In this document: positions 1-10,134 of the stretch, piece after piece
Position numbering within the stretch: the first letter of the stretch is position 1
Layout of the letters: each line of letters opens with the position of its first letter
From: Sciurus carolinensis
Taxonomy: Eukaryota > Chordata > Mammalia > Rodentia > Sciuridae
Length of the DNA: 64,000 nucleotides
Direction: 5' to 3'
Assembly: GCF_902686445.1 (NCBI RefSeq)
Contig: NC_062214.1
Coordinates: forward strand, 59,307,177 to 59,371,176
Position numbers and translations under genes: made by a program
The notes under the pieces: generated by a model
Seen by the model: only the letters and a program-made list of their open reading frames with translations
Database searches by the model: none
What the model was told of the DNA's origin: nothing

Positions 1-2
1 AT

Positions 3-1907
3 ATCATTCTAAATGGTGAAAAACTGAAAGCGTTCCCCCTAAAAACTGGAACAAGGCAGGGATGCCCTCTTTCACCGCTTCTATTCAACATCGTCCTTGA
101 GACTCTAGCCAGAGCAATCAGACAAACCAAAGAAATTAAAGGGATACGAATAGGAAAAGAAGAACTCAAACTATCCCTGTTCGCTGATGACATGATTATA
201 TATTTAGAGGAACCTGGAAATTCCACCAGAAAACTTTTAGAACTCATAAGTGAATTCAGTAAAGTAGCAGGTTACAAGATCAATGCTCATAAATCCAATG
301 CATTTTTATACATAAGTGATGAATCTTCAGAAAGAGAAATTAGGAAAACTACTCCATTCACAATAGCATCGAAAAAAATAAAATACTTGGGAATCAATCT
401 CACAAAAGAGGTGAAAGACCTCTACAATGAGAACTACAGAACACTAAAGAAAGAAATTCAAGAAAACCTTAGAAGATGGAAAGATCTCCCATGTTCCTGG
501 ATAGGCAGAATTAATATCGTCAAAATGGCTATACTACCTAAAGTTCTATACAGATTCAATGCAATTCCAATTAAAATCCCAATGATGTACCTCGCAGAAA
601 TAGAGCAAGCAATTATGAAATTCATCTGGAAGAATAAAAAACCTAGAATAGCTAAAGCAATCCTCAGTAGCAAGAGCGAAGCAGGGGGTATTGCAATACC
701 AGATCTTCAACTCTACTACAAAGCAATAGTAACAAAAACGGCATGGTATTGGTACCAAAATAGACAGGTGGATCAATGGTACAGAATAGAGGACATGGAC
801 ACAAACCCAAATAAATACAATTTTCTCATACTAGACAAAGGTTCCAACAATATGCAATGGAGAAAAGATAGCCTCTTCAACAAATGGTGCTGGGAAAACT
901 GGAAAACTATATGCAATAGAATGAAACTAAACCCCTATCTCTCACCCTACACAAAACTCAACTCAAAATGGATCAAGGACCTCGGAATCAGACCAGAGAC
1001 CCTGCATCTTATAGAAGAAAAAGTAGGTCCAAATCTTCAACTTGTTGGCTCAGGATCAGATTTCCTTAACAGGACTCCCATAGCACAAGAAATAAAAGCA
1101 AGAATAAACAACTGGGATAGATTCAAACTAAAAAGCTTTCTCTCAGCAAAGGAAACTATCAGAAATGTGAAGAGAGAGCCTACAGAGTGGGAGAATATCT
1201 TTGCCAACCATACCTCAGATAGAGCGCTAATTTCCAGAATCTATAAAGAACTCAAAAAACTCTACACGAAGAATACAAATAATCCAATCAACAAATGGGC
1301 TAAGGAAATGAACAGACACTTCACAGAAGAAGATGTACAAGTAATCACCAGATATATGAAAAAATGTTCAACATCCCTAGTAATAAGGGAAATGCAAATC
1401 AAAACCACCCTAAGATTTCATCTCACCCCAATTAGAATGGCGATTATCAAGAATACAAGCAACAATAGGTGTTGGCGAGGATGTGGTGAAAAAGGAACAC
1501 TCATACATTGCTGGTGGGGTTGCAAATTAGTGCAACCACTCTGGAAAGCAGTGTGGAGATTCCTCAGAAAGCTTGGAATGGAAACACCATTTGACCCAGC
1601 TATCCCACTCCTTGGCCTATACCCAAAGGACTTAAAATCAGCATACTACAGAGATACAGCCACATCAATGTTCATTGCTGCTCAATTCACCATAGCCAGA
1701 TTGTGGAACCAACCTAGATGCCCTTCAGTTGATGAATGGATAAAGAAACTGTGGCATATTTATACAATGGAATATTACTCCGCAATGAAGAATGATAAAA
1801 TTATGGCATTTGTAGGCAAATGGTCGAAATTGGAGAATATCATGCTAAGTGAGATAAGCCAATCTCAAAAAACTAAAGGACAAATGATCTCGCTGATAAG
1901 CGGATGA
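3..1907 (+). CDS. LINE-1 ORF2 protein, C-terminal part (reverse transcriptase and Cys-rich domain)
   Basis: The frame is open from the first complete codon at position 3 to the TGA at 1905-1907, about 634 codons. No start codon is assigned because the gene begins upstream. The catalytic RT box FADD is encoded at 180-191 and intact, preceded by the conserved [14 protein letters not shown] block near 54-98. The thumb and connection region follows. The C-terminal zinc-knuckle-like motif C-x3-C-x7-H-x4-C is encoded at 1470-1523. After it come the conserved [13 protein letters not shown] and IYTMEYYSA blocks. Product role: reverse transcription of L1 RNA at nicked chromosomal DNA. No stop or frameshift is visible in this part, unlike the L1 at 49185-55504. 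Endonuclease and ORF1 cannot be assessed. An inactivating missense change cannot be excluded. Confidence 0.95.
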   Translation: MILNGEKLKAFPLKTGTRQGCPLSPLLFNIVLETLARAIRQTKEIKGIRIGKEELKLSLFADDMIIYLEEPGNSTRKLLELISEFSKVAGYKINAHKSNAFLYISDESSEREIRKTTPFTIASKKIKYLGINLTKEVKDLYNENYRTLKKEIQENLRRWKDLPCSWIGRINIVKMAILPKVLYRFNAIPIKIPMMYLAEIEQAIMKFIWKNKKPRIAKAILSSKSEAGGIAIPDLQLYYKAIVTKTAWYWYQNRQVDQWYRIEDMDTNPNKYNFLILDKGSNNMQWRKDSLFNKWCWENWKTICNRMKLNPYLSPYTKLNSKWIKDLGIRPETLHLIEEKVGPNLQLVGSGSDFLNRTPIAQEIKARINNWDRFKLKSFLSAKETIRNVKREPTEWENIFANHTSDRALISRIYKELKKLYTKNTNNPINKWAKEMNRHFTEEDVQVITRYMKKCSTSLVIREMQIKTTLRFHLTPIRMAIIKNTSNNRCWRGCGEKGTLIHCWWGCKLVQPLWKAVWRFLRKLGMETPFDPAIPLLGLYPKDLKSAYYRDTATSMFIAAQFTIARLWNQPRCPSVDEWIKKLWHIYTMEYYSAMKNDKIMAFVGKWSKLENIMLSEISQSQKTKGQMISLISG

Positions 1908-2136
1908 GGACATATAATGGGGGGTGGGAGGGGCTAGCATTAGGTTTAGGGTTAGGTTTAGAGTTAGGCTAAGGAGAGCAGTAAGAATGAAGGAAAGAAG
2001 GACTGTGTAGAGGGAAAAGAGGGGTGGGAGGGGGAGGGGTGGGAGGGGTGGGAGGGGTGGGGGGGAGGGGAAAAATATAATAAACATCATTACCCTATGT
2101 AAACGTAAAAAAAATAAATAAATAAATAAAAAAATG
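1908..2136 (+). other. L1 3' UTR with G-rich polypurine tract and telomere-like motif
   Basis: This is non-coding DNA between the ORF2 stop and the A tail. It holds TTAGG/TTTAGGG-like units near 1939-1971 and repeated GGGGTGGGAGG units at about 2018-2070 that could form G-quadruplexes. G-rich 3' UTR tracts are a known feature of mammalian L1s. An A-rich stretch with several overlapping AATAAA hexamers (2109-2136) leads into the tail. Confidence 0.85.

Positions 2137-2186
<50 letters not shown>
2137..2186 (+). other. L1 poly(A) tail, 50 uninterrupted A
   Basis: Fifty consecutive A residues follow ATG at 2134-2136 and end at GACTG. Long pure tails shorten and mutate quickly, so this supports a young insertion. 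Confidence 0.9.
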
Positions 2187-2188
<2 letters not shown>

Positions 2189-2333
2189 CTGTTAACAACA
2201 CAAAAAGAAAGACAACAAGAGTTTATGTGTCTCTTAATAGAAGTACCAGATAACTACCCATGAGGCAGACTCAACCACCACCACCACCCTTAGCAAAGAT
2301 ATCAGCAAACCTGACCTGAATCTATGCAAGAAC

Positions 2334-2545
2334 ATGTCCAGTAGAACTTTCTGTGATGATAGAAACAGCCTGTATGTGCACAGATATGTGCAGTCCAACA
2401 TAACAGCTGCTGGCCCTGTTTGTGTTGAGCAGTTAAAATTAGACTTGTGTGACTGAGGAACTGAGTTTTAAATTTCATTGAATTTTAATTAATTTAAGTT
2501 TGGATAGCCACAAGCAGCTATGAACTACTGCATTGGACAGCACAG
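2334..2545 (+). mobile_element. hAT-type non-autonomous DNA transposon fossil
   Basis: The segment begins with a TCCAGTAGAACTTTCTGTGATGATAG-like end (described, not exact) and finishes at TTGGACAGCACAG. Inside is GTGACTGAGGAACTGA followed by an AT-rich block. This is the layout of old mammalian MER/hAT-Charlie elements whose ends read CAGTGCTGTCCAATAG. It is strongly diverged and non-coding. A second copy in the opposite orientation lies at 59553-59708. The exact family name is uncertain. Confidence 0.6.
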
Positions 2546-3402
2546 TTCTAGGTCCAATTCTTTTGGAAAATACTATTGCTGTATTTATGGGTAAAAATCA
2601 CAGATGTTGGGATTTGCTTAAATAGATCAGTAGTATCTCTAAAAAAGTAGGACTCTTTTTAAAAATAAGTTTACAATTATCAGAACTAAAATATTAGGGT
2701 TCAAATTTTCCCAATTGTCTCATAGTTTTTCATTTTTACTTTACTTTCAAATCAGGATTCAAATAAATTCCCTACCTTGTAATTGGTGGATATCACCCAC
2801 CTTTAATAATATGTAAGTTCTCCAGACTCTTTTTAATGCATTGTGTCTTTTAAATTGATGAAACCAGATACTTTGCCCCAGAGTTTTCATAGAGTATTTT
2901 GCTATTTGCATTCCTATGGTGTCATTTAACATGTTCCTCTGTCCCCTGTGTCTCCCATAAGCTGATTGGTAGATCTAGAACTGTGAGGAATAGGAACTAG
3001 GATTTCTGCACTAGCTTCAACCCCAGCTAAAGTGGTTCCAGGTCTCTTGTGTCCCTGACTCCCAGAGGAAGCAAAGCAAACTGTCTGGAGGAGATAATCC
3101 TCCATTTAGGTGTATGGAATTCTTACAGATGAAGGTTAACAAATATTAGGGCAAATATAATAATCACCATGTAAACCAGGATACTTTTAAGGATGAAAGG
3201 AGATGCTAAAATAATTAACAGATATAAATCAACTATAAAAGACATGAACCAGAACTGTTTTGGGAGAGCAAGCTGTATAGTATTCCTGACAAACAGGGCA
3301 GGAAGGAAGATCTGGCATCTTCTGCTCCTGGAATATGGGGGGAATGAATGCCTGAATCTCACCCCAGAACACCTGGAAGTTGCTCTTATGCTCTGCATCA
3401 AT

Positions 3403-3590
3403 AGTTCTCAAAGCATGGGCTTGGACCAGTAGCATCAGCATCACCTGGGATGAAATTTGTTAGAAATTTGAATTTGCGGGGCCAAACTCAGACCAAATCA
3501 GAAACTCCTGGCATGGGCCCAGCAAGCTGTTTTGGAATAAATTCTCCAGGTGATTCTGATGTCTTAGGTTTGAAGATCATGGTGTAGGTA
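3403..3590 (-). mobile_element. MER5A-like hAT DNA transposon
   Basis: The ends read TAGTTCTCAAAGCATGG and GATTCTGATGTCTTAGG, with AGCATCAGCATCACCTGGG near the left end and CTCCAGGTGATTCTGATG near the right. This matches the MER5A consensus in reverse orientation. It is an ancient non-autonomous element with no coding capacity. Confidence 0.75.
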
Positions 3591-3694
3591 AACATATCTG
3601 AAAGCACTGAATTCTAGCTACTGGACCACCAGGGAGTTGGTGTCCATTCAGCAATTATAAATATTCCTTGAGTGTTACAATACTAGTGACATTT

Positions 3695-3850
3695 TTCTTT
3701 TTTCTTTTTTTATTGTGCATTATAATTATAATTATACCTAATAGGGGGATTCATTATGCTATATTTGTACACACACATAATTTGATCAATCTCATTCCCC
3801 AGTACCTTCCCTTTCCCTCCCTTCCTTCCTCCCCTTAATTTGCTTGCTTT
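3695..3850 (-). mobile_element. L1 3'-end fragment, antisense
   Basis: A T-rich start is followed by ATTGTGCATTATAATTATA, a CATTCCCCAGTACC block and a pyrimidine-rich run. The same order occurs at 39780-39910, immediately ahead of antisense L1 ORF2 sequence. This piece is therefore the 3' UTR end of a severely 5'-truncated L1. Confidence 0.65.
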
Positions 3851-4789
3851 ACTCTGCTGATCTATCATGTATTATTATTTTAAAATTATGGCAGTATAGT
3901 TATATGCTAATTATTTTAATTATAATCATATATGCTAATTAGATTTTTCTTAAAAGTAATATTGGTTAAGAAGAAAAAGGTTAACGTTTTCCCCCAATGA
4001 CAAACATTTTAATGGTGCTGGGTAATTCTATAAGTATGGTTTAATGAAAATCATTAATCAATTAACCATTAGAAAGGTTTTTAAAACAATAAAAATGCCT
4101 TTTGGAATTTTATGTAAACATTTTCAATTCCAAAGGTCTAGTAATTCTCCCAGAGAAGTAGGGCAAAAAACCAAATCACGTTCTCAATGAGGGCTTTAAA
4201 ACAAAGTGTATGTTTCTCCTATGTGTTCATTTGTGGACTTCCTGCAGTTAAGTTCTCACACACTTCTGGTTGGAATGCTCCTTAGCTGGCACTAGCTCAT
4301 TCATTAGGTTGCTCTCATTTACTCTGGGTCTGGGGAATGGGCTGTTTCTGTTCTCTTTGATATCTTCCAACAAAATGGAGAGCAGAGCTGATGTGCAGTT
4401 TCTCTTTCTACACTGAGCTTCCTGGACCACCCAGAACTGAGCGTGGGGCAGGTACCAGATATTTTGATGGCTCAAAACATCATCTTCTGCCAAAGGCATG
4501 CTTGTACATGTGCTGAAAAGTTTTGATATGCTTGTCACCTCTGTATTAAGCATACTAGGATGGATCCCTCATTAGTTATAGCTTTGCTGAGAATTGACAA
4601 ACATGGAGAGGTAGACCTTTCTTTTCTTTCTCATGACCACAGGCATCAAACAGAAAGTGGTACTGCCTCAGATATGCGTATGCTAACATTAAGATACTCC
4701 ACACTTTCCCCAGCTTCTCTTAAAATAGAATGATGACTGTGACGGAAGTCAGAGGTGGTAAGATTTGTAGCTAAGAGTGGCAGCGAATC
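3851..4789. other. Unassigned sequence, no feature seen
   Basis: AT-rich single-copy-looking DNA. There is no convincing coding frame and no repeat consensus was recognised. Confidence 0.5.
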
Positions 4790-4990
4790 ACACTGTTTCT
4801 TAAACTCCACATCTGGAACAGGTTATGTTATTTGGGGATCTTTTAAAAAAATGCAGTCTTTTTTTTTATTGCACCCCATTCCCAAAGAATTTGCTTTGGT
4901 AAGTTTGCACTGAGGTCTGACAAACTCCAATTCTTAAAGGGTTTAAAGAGATTCTGATGCGTAGTCTGAACCTGGAACTGCCGATGCTAA
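4790..4990 (-). mobile_element. MER5A-like fragment (weak)
   Basis: TTCTTAAACTCCACATCTGG at the left and GATTCTGATGCGTAGTC at the right fit a diverged MER5A in the same orientation as the copy at 3403-3590. The middle is disturbed by a T-rich stretch. Identification is tentative. Confidence 0.4.
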
Positions 4991-5164
4991 ATTCGAGCTG
5001 TTCTAGCCAGGGCTGGAAATTTTCCCAGATCTTCTGCTGCTATCATCTGAGGTCTTTTGCAGAGTAAGGACATGCTTTTCTTCAGGAAGATGTGCAGAAG
5101 CATCTTTACAGTTTGCTGTTCCAACCTAGTCCCAAACCAGATGACAGAGGAGTCCCCTTAAGGT

Positions 5165-5380
5165 GGCCTGGTCAAGAGTGCAGACAAGTTCTGCTTTGAA
5201 GTCTGGCTCTGCCACTTACCATTGGCGAAACTTTGAGCAAATAACCAAATTCCTGTGAGTCTCACTTTGCTTATCTGAGCAGCGTTAAGAAGAATAATGC
5301 CCTGATGGGCCTCTTGTGAAGGTTAGATGAGAAAATATAAGTGAAATACTTACGTATTGCATGGTTGCTCAACAAACAAT
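5165..5380 (+). repeat. MIR SINE
   Basis: CTGGCTCTGCCACTTACCA, a TTTGAGCAAATAACC block, TTGCTTATCTGAGCAG and AAGGTTAGATGAGAAAAT appear in MIR order. This is an old tRNA-derived mammalian-wide SINE and is heavily diverged. Confidence 0.75.
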
Positions 5381-6292
5381 TGATCTTACCATATGACTAT
5401 TTTCTTTTTAAAGGTTCAATTTGCCAAATAGTTTTTATGGTTAGAGATCACATTTTGATAACATTTTTCTTCTAAGGGAGCTTAAAGAAAGCTACATTCA
5501 GAGAGAAATGCTGTACCAGCAAGCATGTGTATTTTAAAGACTGAACTTTTCTAACAGAAATTGGCAATAAAGAACGTGGGGCCCCACAGAGTCAGTGCAT
5601 GGGCCCTCAGATGTCCTAAGCAGAGGAATGCTACAGAGAGAGCAGAGGTGAAATATTAGGTGGCATTTGCAGGAACCTCAATGCAGGCCAGATGTGAGTT
5701 GGACCCTTCAGAACTGCATATGACCAGATCACACTCCCTTCTACACACAGTGAAAGAATCTGAGATTTCTTCTAGTTCACAGGTGTTTTCAAAGGTCCCC
5801 TTTGACTCTGACTTCCTGCTTTTCTTCTGATTTGCCATTGCTACCCCCCTGTTTAAGACCCTCCTCCAGTTGCTTGCCCATACCCCCTCTCTTCTCTTCT
5901 TCCCCTCATTTCTTTTATGTGTAGTGCATCCTGTTTGTTTCAAATGCAGCACGGTTTTTGTACTTCTTTTCAACTTTTTCTCTTGCTAACTCATGCTCTT
6001 AGATATCTGTTGCCCTGAGTGACATTTCCAGGTATTTTTCCAGAGAAAAGAGAATAACTTTCTGAAAAGAATTACGCTGCTTGCTCTTAAAAATGATATT
6101 TATTTTCTATCTCCTCTGAACCTAAATATTTAAGTAATGAGATGATGAACAAACATAGTCATGGTAACATGGGTGGTGGTGGAGGTGTTAGTAATAGTGA
6201 GGAAAACTGGATCCAGAAGCTATTTAGACATGATAAAATCTCACGACAAATTGATTATAGAAGAAAAACAAAAGGAAGGGGAAGGAAGGGAA
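5381..6292. other. Unassigned sequence
   Basis: No repeat consensus or gene was recognised. A pyrimidine-rich patch near 5840-5990 gives an accidental 105-codon minus-strand frame of low complexity, which is not called as a gene. Confidence 0.5.
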
Positions 6293-6480
6293 CCAACATT
6301 TATTGAATGCCAATCTCTCCTATATCTCAATAATAACCCTATTAAACTGCTTTTCATCTCAATTTTCCAGGAAACCAAAGTTCAAAGAGGTTATTAATAT
6401 TCCAAAGACCATTCAGAGAGTAAATTGCAGATCCAGGCTCCAAACCTGGTATGACATAAAAACCTGTATTCTTTGCATTG
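6293..6480 (-). repeat. MIR SINE, antisense
   Basis: CAACATTTATTGAATGCCA at the left, an AAAGTTCAAAGAGGTTATT core and CAGATCCAGGCTCCAAACC at the right match MIR in reverse orientation. Confidence 0.7.
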
Positions 6481-6514
6481 GATTCATTTTTTTTGAGGGT
6501 CCTTAAATTTTTTA

Positions 6515-6672
6515 TCGGTTCTTTTTAGTTATATATGACAGTAGAATCTAGAATATATTTTAATATATTTATATAAGCATAGAATATATGTTATTCTAAT
6601 TAGGATCCCATTCTTGTGGATGCACATGATGGTGAGATTCACTGTGGTATATTCACATATGAGTCTCAATCA
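6515..6672 (-). mobile_element. L1 3'-end fragment, antisense (sciurid type)
   Basis: CTTTTTAGTTATATATGACAG, TAATTAGGATCCCATTCTTG and the GTGGATGCACATGATGG block are the reverse complement of the L1 3' end seen in plus orientation at 39465-39640. Only the 3' terminus is present. Confidence 0.6.
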
Positions 6673-6759
6673 CTTAATACTTCTATAGAGAACAGTAAAA
6701 TGTGTTTTAAACGTGTGTTTAATTCAACTTGTGTTTGGATCTAATTCTGTACAAAGTCA

Positions 6760-6780
6760 TTTTTTTTTTTTTTTTTTTTT
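6760..6780 (-). repeat. Orphan poly(T) tract with flanking duplication
   Basis: A 21-nt T run has no element attached. It is preceded by ACAAAGTCAT (6751-6760) and followed by ACAAAATCAT (6781-6790), a 9/10 direct repeat. The right copy continues into TTTT then GA. This arrangement suggests insertion of an A tail alone by L1 machinery. Slippage is the alternative. Confidence 0.6.
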
Positions 6781-7086
6781 ACAAAATCATTTTTGATAAG
6801 GTGTACCTTATTTTCTTACAGGCTGCTTGTTAGATCTTGGTGTAAATTTTTCTTTATATAGCTTCTCAAGTGCAAGCAGCAAGGATCTGCTGCTTCAAAA
6901 TGAGGCTCCTCTTACTAACAAATAAGAGCAGGGCCAGTGGCCAGGAGGTCCAGGGAGGCTGATGTTGGTTCTCACAGCTGGTGCTGTCCAGGGGTAGAGT
7001 AGGCTGGCCTACTCTCATGGGAAACATTTAAGCAAAGACTGTGGGACATGCTTGAGATGTTGTTGTGGGGATTTGGATTTGAATGA

Positions 7087-7232
7087 GAAGTTCTCAAACA
7101 GAGCCATAGATCAGAGTCACTTGGGGGAGGCATATTCAAAATAGAGATGCCTGGGTCTTTTTAGAGATGACTCAGTTTGACCTAGTTGGCTCTCCAGGTG
7201 ATTGGAATGCACACCAGGTTTGGGGACTACTG
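7087..7232 (+). mobile_element. MER5-like hAT DNA transposon
   Basis: AGTTCTCAAACAGAGCC near the left, ATCAGAGTCACTTGGGG next to it and CTCCAGGTGATTGGAATG near the right fit MER5A/B. The copy is diverged and non-coding. Confidence 0.6.
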
Positions 7233-7296
7233 GAAAAGGTTGCCATTAAAATCTATGAAGTCTATTTTCTGTTATGGAAGAGTCTTTGTGTCTTTT

Positions 7297-7428
7297 TTTA
7301 AAAATAGTTTTTAGTTGTGTTAATTCACAGTATCTTTATTTATTTATTTTTATGTGGTGCCGAGGATTGAACCCAATGCCTCACATGTGTGAGGCAAGTG
7401 CTCTACACTGATCTACAGCCCCATCCCT
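7297..7428 (-). repeat. ID SINE (tRNA-derived), antisense
   Basis: Read on the minus strand, this is a tRNA-like head with a Pol III A-box region near GTAGATCAGTGTAG and a B-box near GGTTCAATCCTCGG. The sciurid 3' body CACCACATAAAAATAAAT follows. Flanks carry an imperfect duplication, AGTCTTTGTGTCTTTT on the left and AGTCTTGTGTCTTTT on the right from about 7430. Confidence 0.88.
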
Positions 7429-7491
7429 AAGTCTTGTGTCTTTTATAGTGCAGTGTTCTATGCATGTGGGCGAGGGTAACTGGTCCAATAT

Positions 7492-7509
7492 TATTTCTGT
7501 TCTCTTTGT
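7492..7509 (+). repeat. Target-site duplication, left copy
   Basis: TATTTCTGTTCTCTTTGT is repeated exactly at 7713-7730. The 18-bp pair brackets the B1-dID at 7510-7712. Confidence 0.9.
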
Positions 7510-7712
7510 TGTTGTTGTTGCTTTTTGGGGGTACCAGGGATTGAACTCAGGGACACTTGGCCCCTGAGCCACATTCCCAGTCCAATTTTGTATTTTATTT
7601 AGAGTTGCTTATTTAGCACCTTGCTTTTGCTGAGGCTGGCTTTGAACTTGCAAACCTCCTGCCTCAGCCTTCTGAGCTGTTGGGATTTCAGGTGTGTGTC
7701 ACTGGGCCTGGA
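7510..7712 (-). repeat. B1-dID dimeric SINE, antisense
   Basis: Minus-strand order is a 7SL/B1-type head (CAGTGACACACACCTGAAATC, GGCTGAGGCAGGAGG), an A-rich linker, an ID-type half (GACTGGGAATGTGGCTCAG) and the end TTCAATCCCTGGTACC. This B1-plus-ID dimer is typical of squirrel-related rodents. An exact 18-bp target-site duplication flanks it (7492-7509 and 7713-7730). Confidence 0.92.
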
Positions 7713-7730
7713 TATTTCTGTTCTCTTTGT
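7713..7730 (+). repeat. Target-site duplication, right copy
   Basis: This is an exact copy of 7492-7509. Confidence 0.9.
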
Positions 7731-8664
7731 AATGGAAAATGCTATTGCTTGTTGGTGATACCAGCAGACCTCACCTATTTTACTTTGAATAAGATGTATA
7801 AAACTGTTGATACACCTGTGGAAACTAGCTAGAGGGATTGAGGATGAGATTCTTAGCTGATATCATATTTATCTTAAAAAATGGAGGAGTAAGCAGAGGA
7901 TCAAAGTGGTTTGGGGACTGTAGCATACTTCAGAGTACTTTTCCTTGGTGTGCTTGAAGCAGAATTTTGTGGTAAATGTGTATTTTCTGGGCCTTGGAGA
8001 ATATACTGCCAATATCTCTACAGCTATTAAGTTGACCTGTTCATGGATTTTTAAGCATTGGCTCATTCTTCCCCAAATAGATGGGTGTTGGTAATAAATA
8101 ATGAAGAAACATTAAATGCTAGGAAAATGACATGTGATTTTTTCCTTCCTCCTTGATATAAGACTTCTGAATAATTGATGCACATATCTTTTCTGATAGC
8201 TAAGGGCCTTTCATGGGCAAAGTTGAAAAAGACTTCCTGATCCCAAGGCCAGCTCTGAGGTATTGCCCACCAAACCTGCTTCTCAACAGAGGGGTGGCTC
8301 CCAGACAAGGACCCACTTTTCTTGGCTTATTCTGTAGAGCTGAGTCTTCTATACCTATAGGCTCAATCCTCATGTTTTAAACTATATAATTAACTGCCTT
8401 AGATTTCTACTGAGTTAATGAATGTATGCATTTAGGAGGTTGCTGTTAAGGATTGATGAATGGAACTGGTTTTCATGTAAGTCACTTAGACCTTTAGTAG
8501 ATGCAGCAACTGACTTTGGAAAATATTGGCACTGAATAGCAAAACATGAGTGAATTCTACTTGATAAAGCCCACCAGGGACTGGAGTATGAAGGGTCCCA
8601 CCCAGATGTTCTCTGGGCTCTTTGTGGGCATTGGAAGATGGTGAACAAAGCAGAAGGAACCTGT
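7731..8664. other. Unassigned sequence
   Basis: No gene, and no repeat that I can name. Several minus-strand frames of 62-81 codons overlap in different phases and have no recognisable domain. Confidence 0.5.
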
Positions 8665-8795
8665 CTAGTGACATCAGTCAGACCTGGGTCTGAATCTGAA
8701 CACTGTACTACAGTGACCGAATGATCTTTGGTAAGTCACTGAATATCTCTGAGTTTGGTTTGCTTAGCCACAAATGGGGCACAGGATGTCTTCTT
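8665..8795 (+). repeat. MIR SINE
   Basis: GTCAGACCTGGGTCTGAATC, GGTAAGTCACTGAATATCTC and CCACAAATGGGGCACAGGA follow the MIR consensus order in plus orientation. Confidence 0.7.
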
Positions 8796-8879
8796 TGGTC
8801 AGGATTGACTCATGCAACATTTGGGAAACTTCTGAGACATGTAATGTAATTGTGAGCCCACAAGTTGGCTGTGAGCAAT

Positions 8880-8950
8880 TATCCTATTAGACTGTAAGCT
8901 CCTTGGAACCAGAGACTCTGTCTTATTTGTGTCTCCAATGCCTAGCAATG
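8880..8950 (+). repeat. L2 3'-end fragment
   Basis: GACTGTAAGCTCCTTGGAAC and GTCTCCAATGCCTAGCAATG match the conserved L2 3' terminus. Confidence 0.65.
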
Positions 8951-9987
8951 GGAGGAACTTCTATTTTTTGCAACCATGAAAAGTGAATTGCTTATTTGAT
9001 TGATAAGGTTCACAACAGTGCATTGGCTAATGCTGGGGTGCGGACAACGTTTTAGTCCTAAACTCTTAATATGTTCCTAAAGGAGTTTAGACTTAGCACC
9101 TAGACTTTCTCAATTCCTTGGCAGGGTGTTGGCCTTGCCAGTCCACAAAGGCTGCTACTGAGAATTGGACTACCTCTTCCTGCTCATTCCTTCTGGTCTG
9201 GGAGTCCTCTGTAACTCCCTGAGACACAGATTCACATCTTCTCAGTGATGCTAGTGGTTCCTAGCCCTGCTTCTGCTCCTCTTCCCTGAGCCCAGGGAAT
9301 TCTTTTTAAGTTTAAGTGGAATTGACTCTCCCTTTCCATTCTTTAGGACACTACAGAGTGATGTTCCATGCATAACCAGACACATAAACCAGAAACACAT
9401 AGACCAGAAACACTTTTACATGGTTTACTTTCTGCTTGGCCAGAAAATTTTCCTGAATGTCAACAGGCAGAACTCAGCACTTGCCAGAATTGGGGAAGTG
9501 AGACTTACTATTTTCATATATTTTATACATAATGCCTAGGAGAAAATTAGATTTTTGGGACTCGTCTTATCAGGGATAGCAAACATGATCTGGCTTTCAG
9601 GGATGTTAATTTCCTTTGATTGTAAAATGGTAGTGAAACTCCAGGTATCATTGTAGCACTTAAGATAGGAAGAAGGGTAGAAGAACAAGAGTTTTATTTT
9701 TACACTTTTCCCTTTTAGCAAGAAGTCAAAAGTCATTTTAGAACCCCTTGCCCTGCAGTAGTCTTCTTTATATGTGTCATTATTCAGGATTGGGCTATGT
9801 GGCCATATTGTACTGATCAGGGAACTGGAAAAGCAAACTTTGGGTTTCCAGCTTCAGTGTGGGGAGACAGCAAAGGAGAAGAGGCCTGGGAATGCTCAGT
9901 CTGGGTTCCCCAAAAACAGATCCTGAGACAAGGATTCAAATGTAAGTAGTTTGTTTGGGTGGTGAAGTTAACTCTGGTAAAGCAATT
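8951..9987. other. Unassigned sequence
   Basis: Nothing recognised apart from a 66-codon minus-strand frame (9536-9736) of no known similarity. A GTTCCCCAAAAACAGATCC block near 9905 may belong to an old LTR, but this is too weak to call. Confidence 0.45.
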
Positions 9988-10096
9988 AGTCTCATTGTGT
10001 TGCTGCCCAGCCTGGCTTCAAACTCCTGAGCTCAAGTGATCCTCCTGCCACAGCCTCTTGAGAGGCTGAGATTCTGGGTGTGCACCACTGTGCTTA
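9988..10096 (-). repeat. 7SL-derived monomer SINE (B1/FLAM-like), antisense
   Basis: On the minus strand the order is CACAGTGGTGCACACCCAGAAT, GAGGCTGTGGCAGGAGGAT and CTCAGGAGTTTGAAGCCAGG (fragments), with no ID half attached. This is an old 7SL monomer. Confidence 0.75.
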
Positions 10097-10134
10097 ACTA
10101 GGGAAAATTCTTTTTTATTCAGACTTTTGTTCTA

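Larger units (their letters stand above)
1..2186 (+). mobile_element. LINE-1 element, 3' portion (5' part outside window)
   Basis: The body of an autonomous non-LTR retrotransposon continues in from the left edge. It shows the ORF2 reverse-transcriptase palm, the rest of ORF2 to its stop at 1907, a short G-rich 3' UTR and an uninterrupted 50-nt A tail. Established knowledge: L1 ORF2p provides the endonuclease and reverse transcriptase for target-primed reverse transcription. The open frame and pure A tail indicate a recent insertion. The 5' end and the upstream target-site duplication lie outside the window, so full length cannot be judged. Confidence 0.97.

Noticed and set aside
458..776. 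Minus-strand frames opposite L1 ORF2
   Set aside because: They are shadows of the ORF2 reading frame on the other strand. The same shadows appear opposite the L1 at 50564-50897.
1938..1972. Interstitial telomere repeat
   Set aside because: Only two or three degenerate TTAGG units lie within the L1 3' UTR. This is too short for a telomeric array and better explained as part of the L1.
1845..2201. Minus-strand 118-codon frame rich in Phe and Pro
   Set aside because: It is translation of the poly(A) tail and the G-rich 3' UTR in reverse. Low complexity only.
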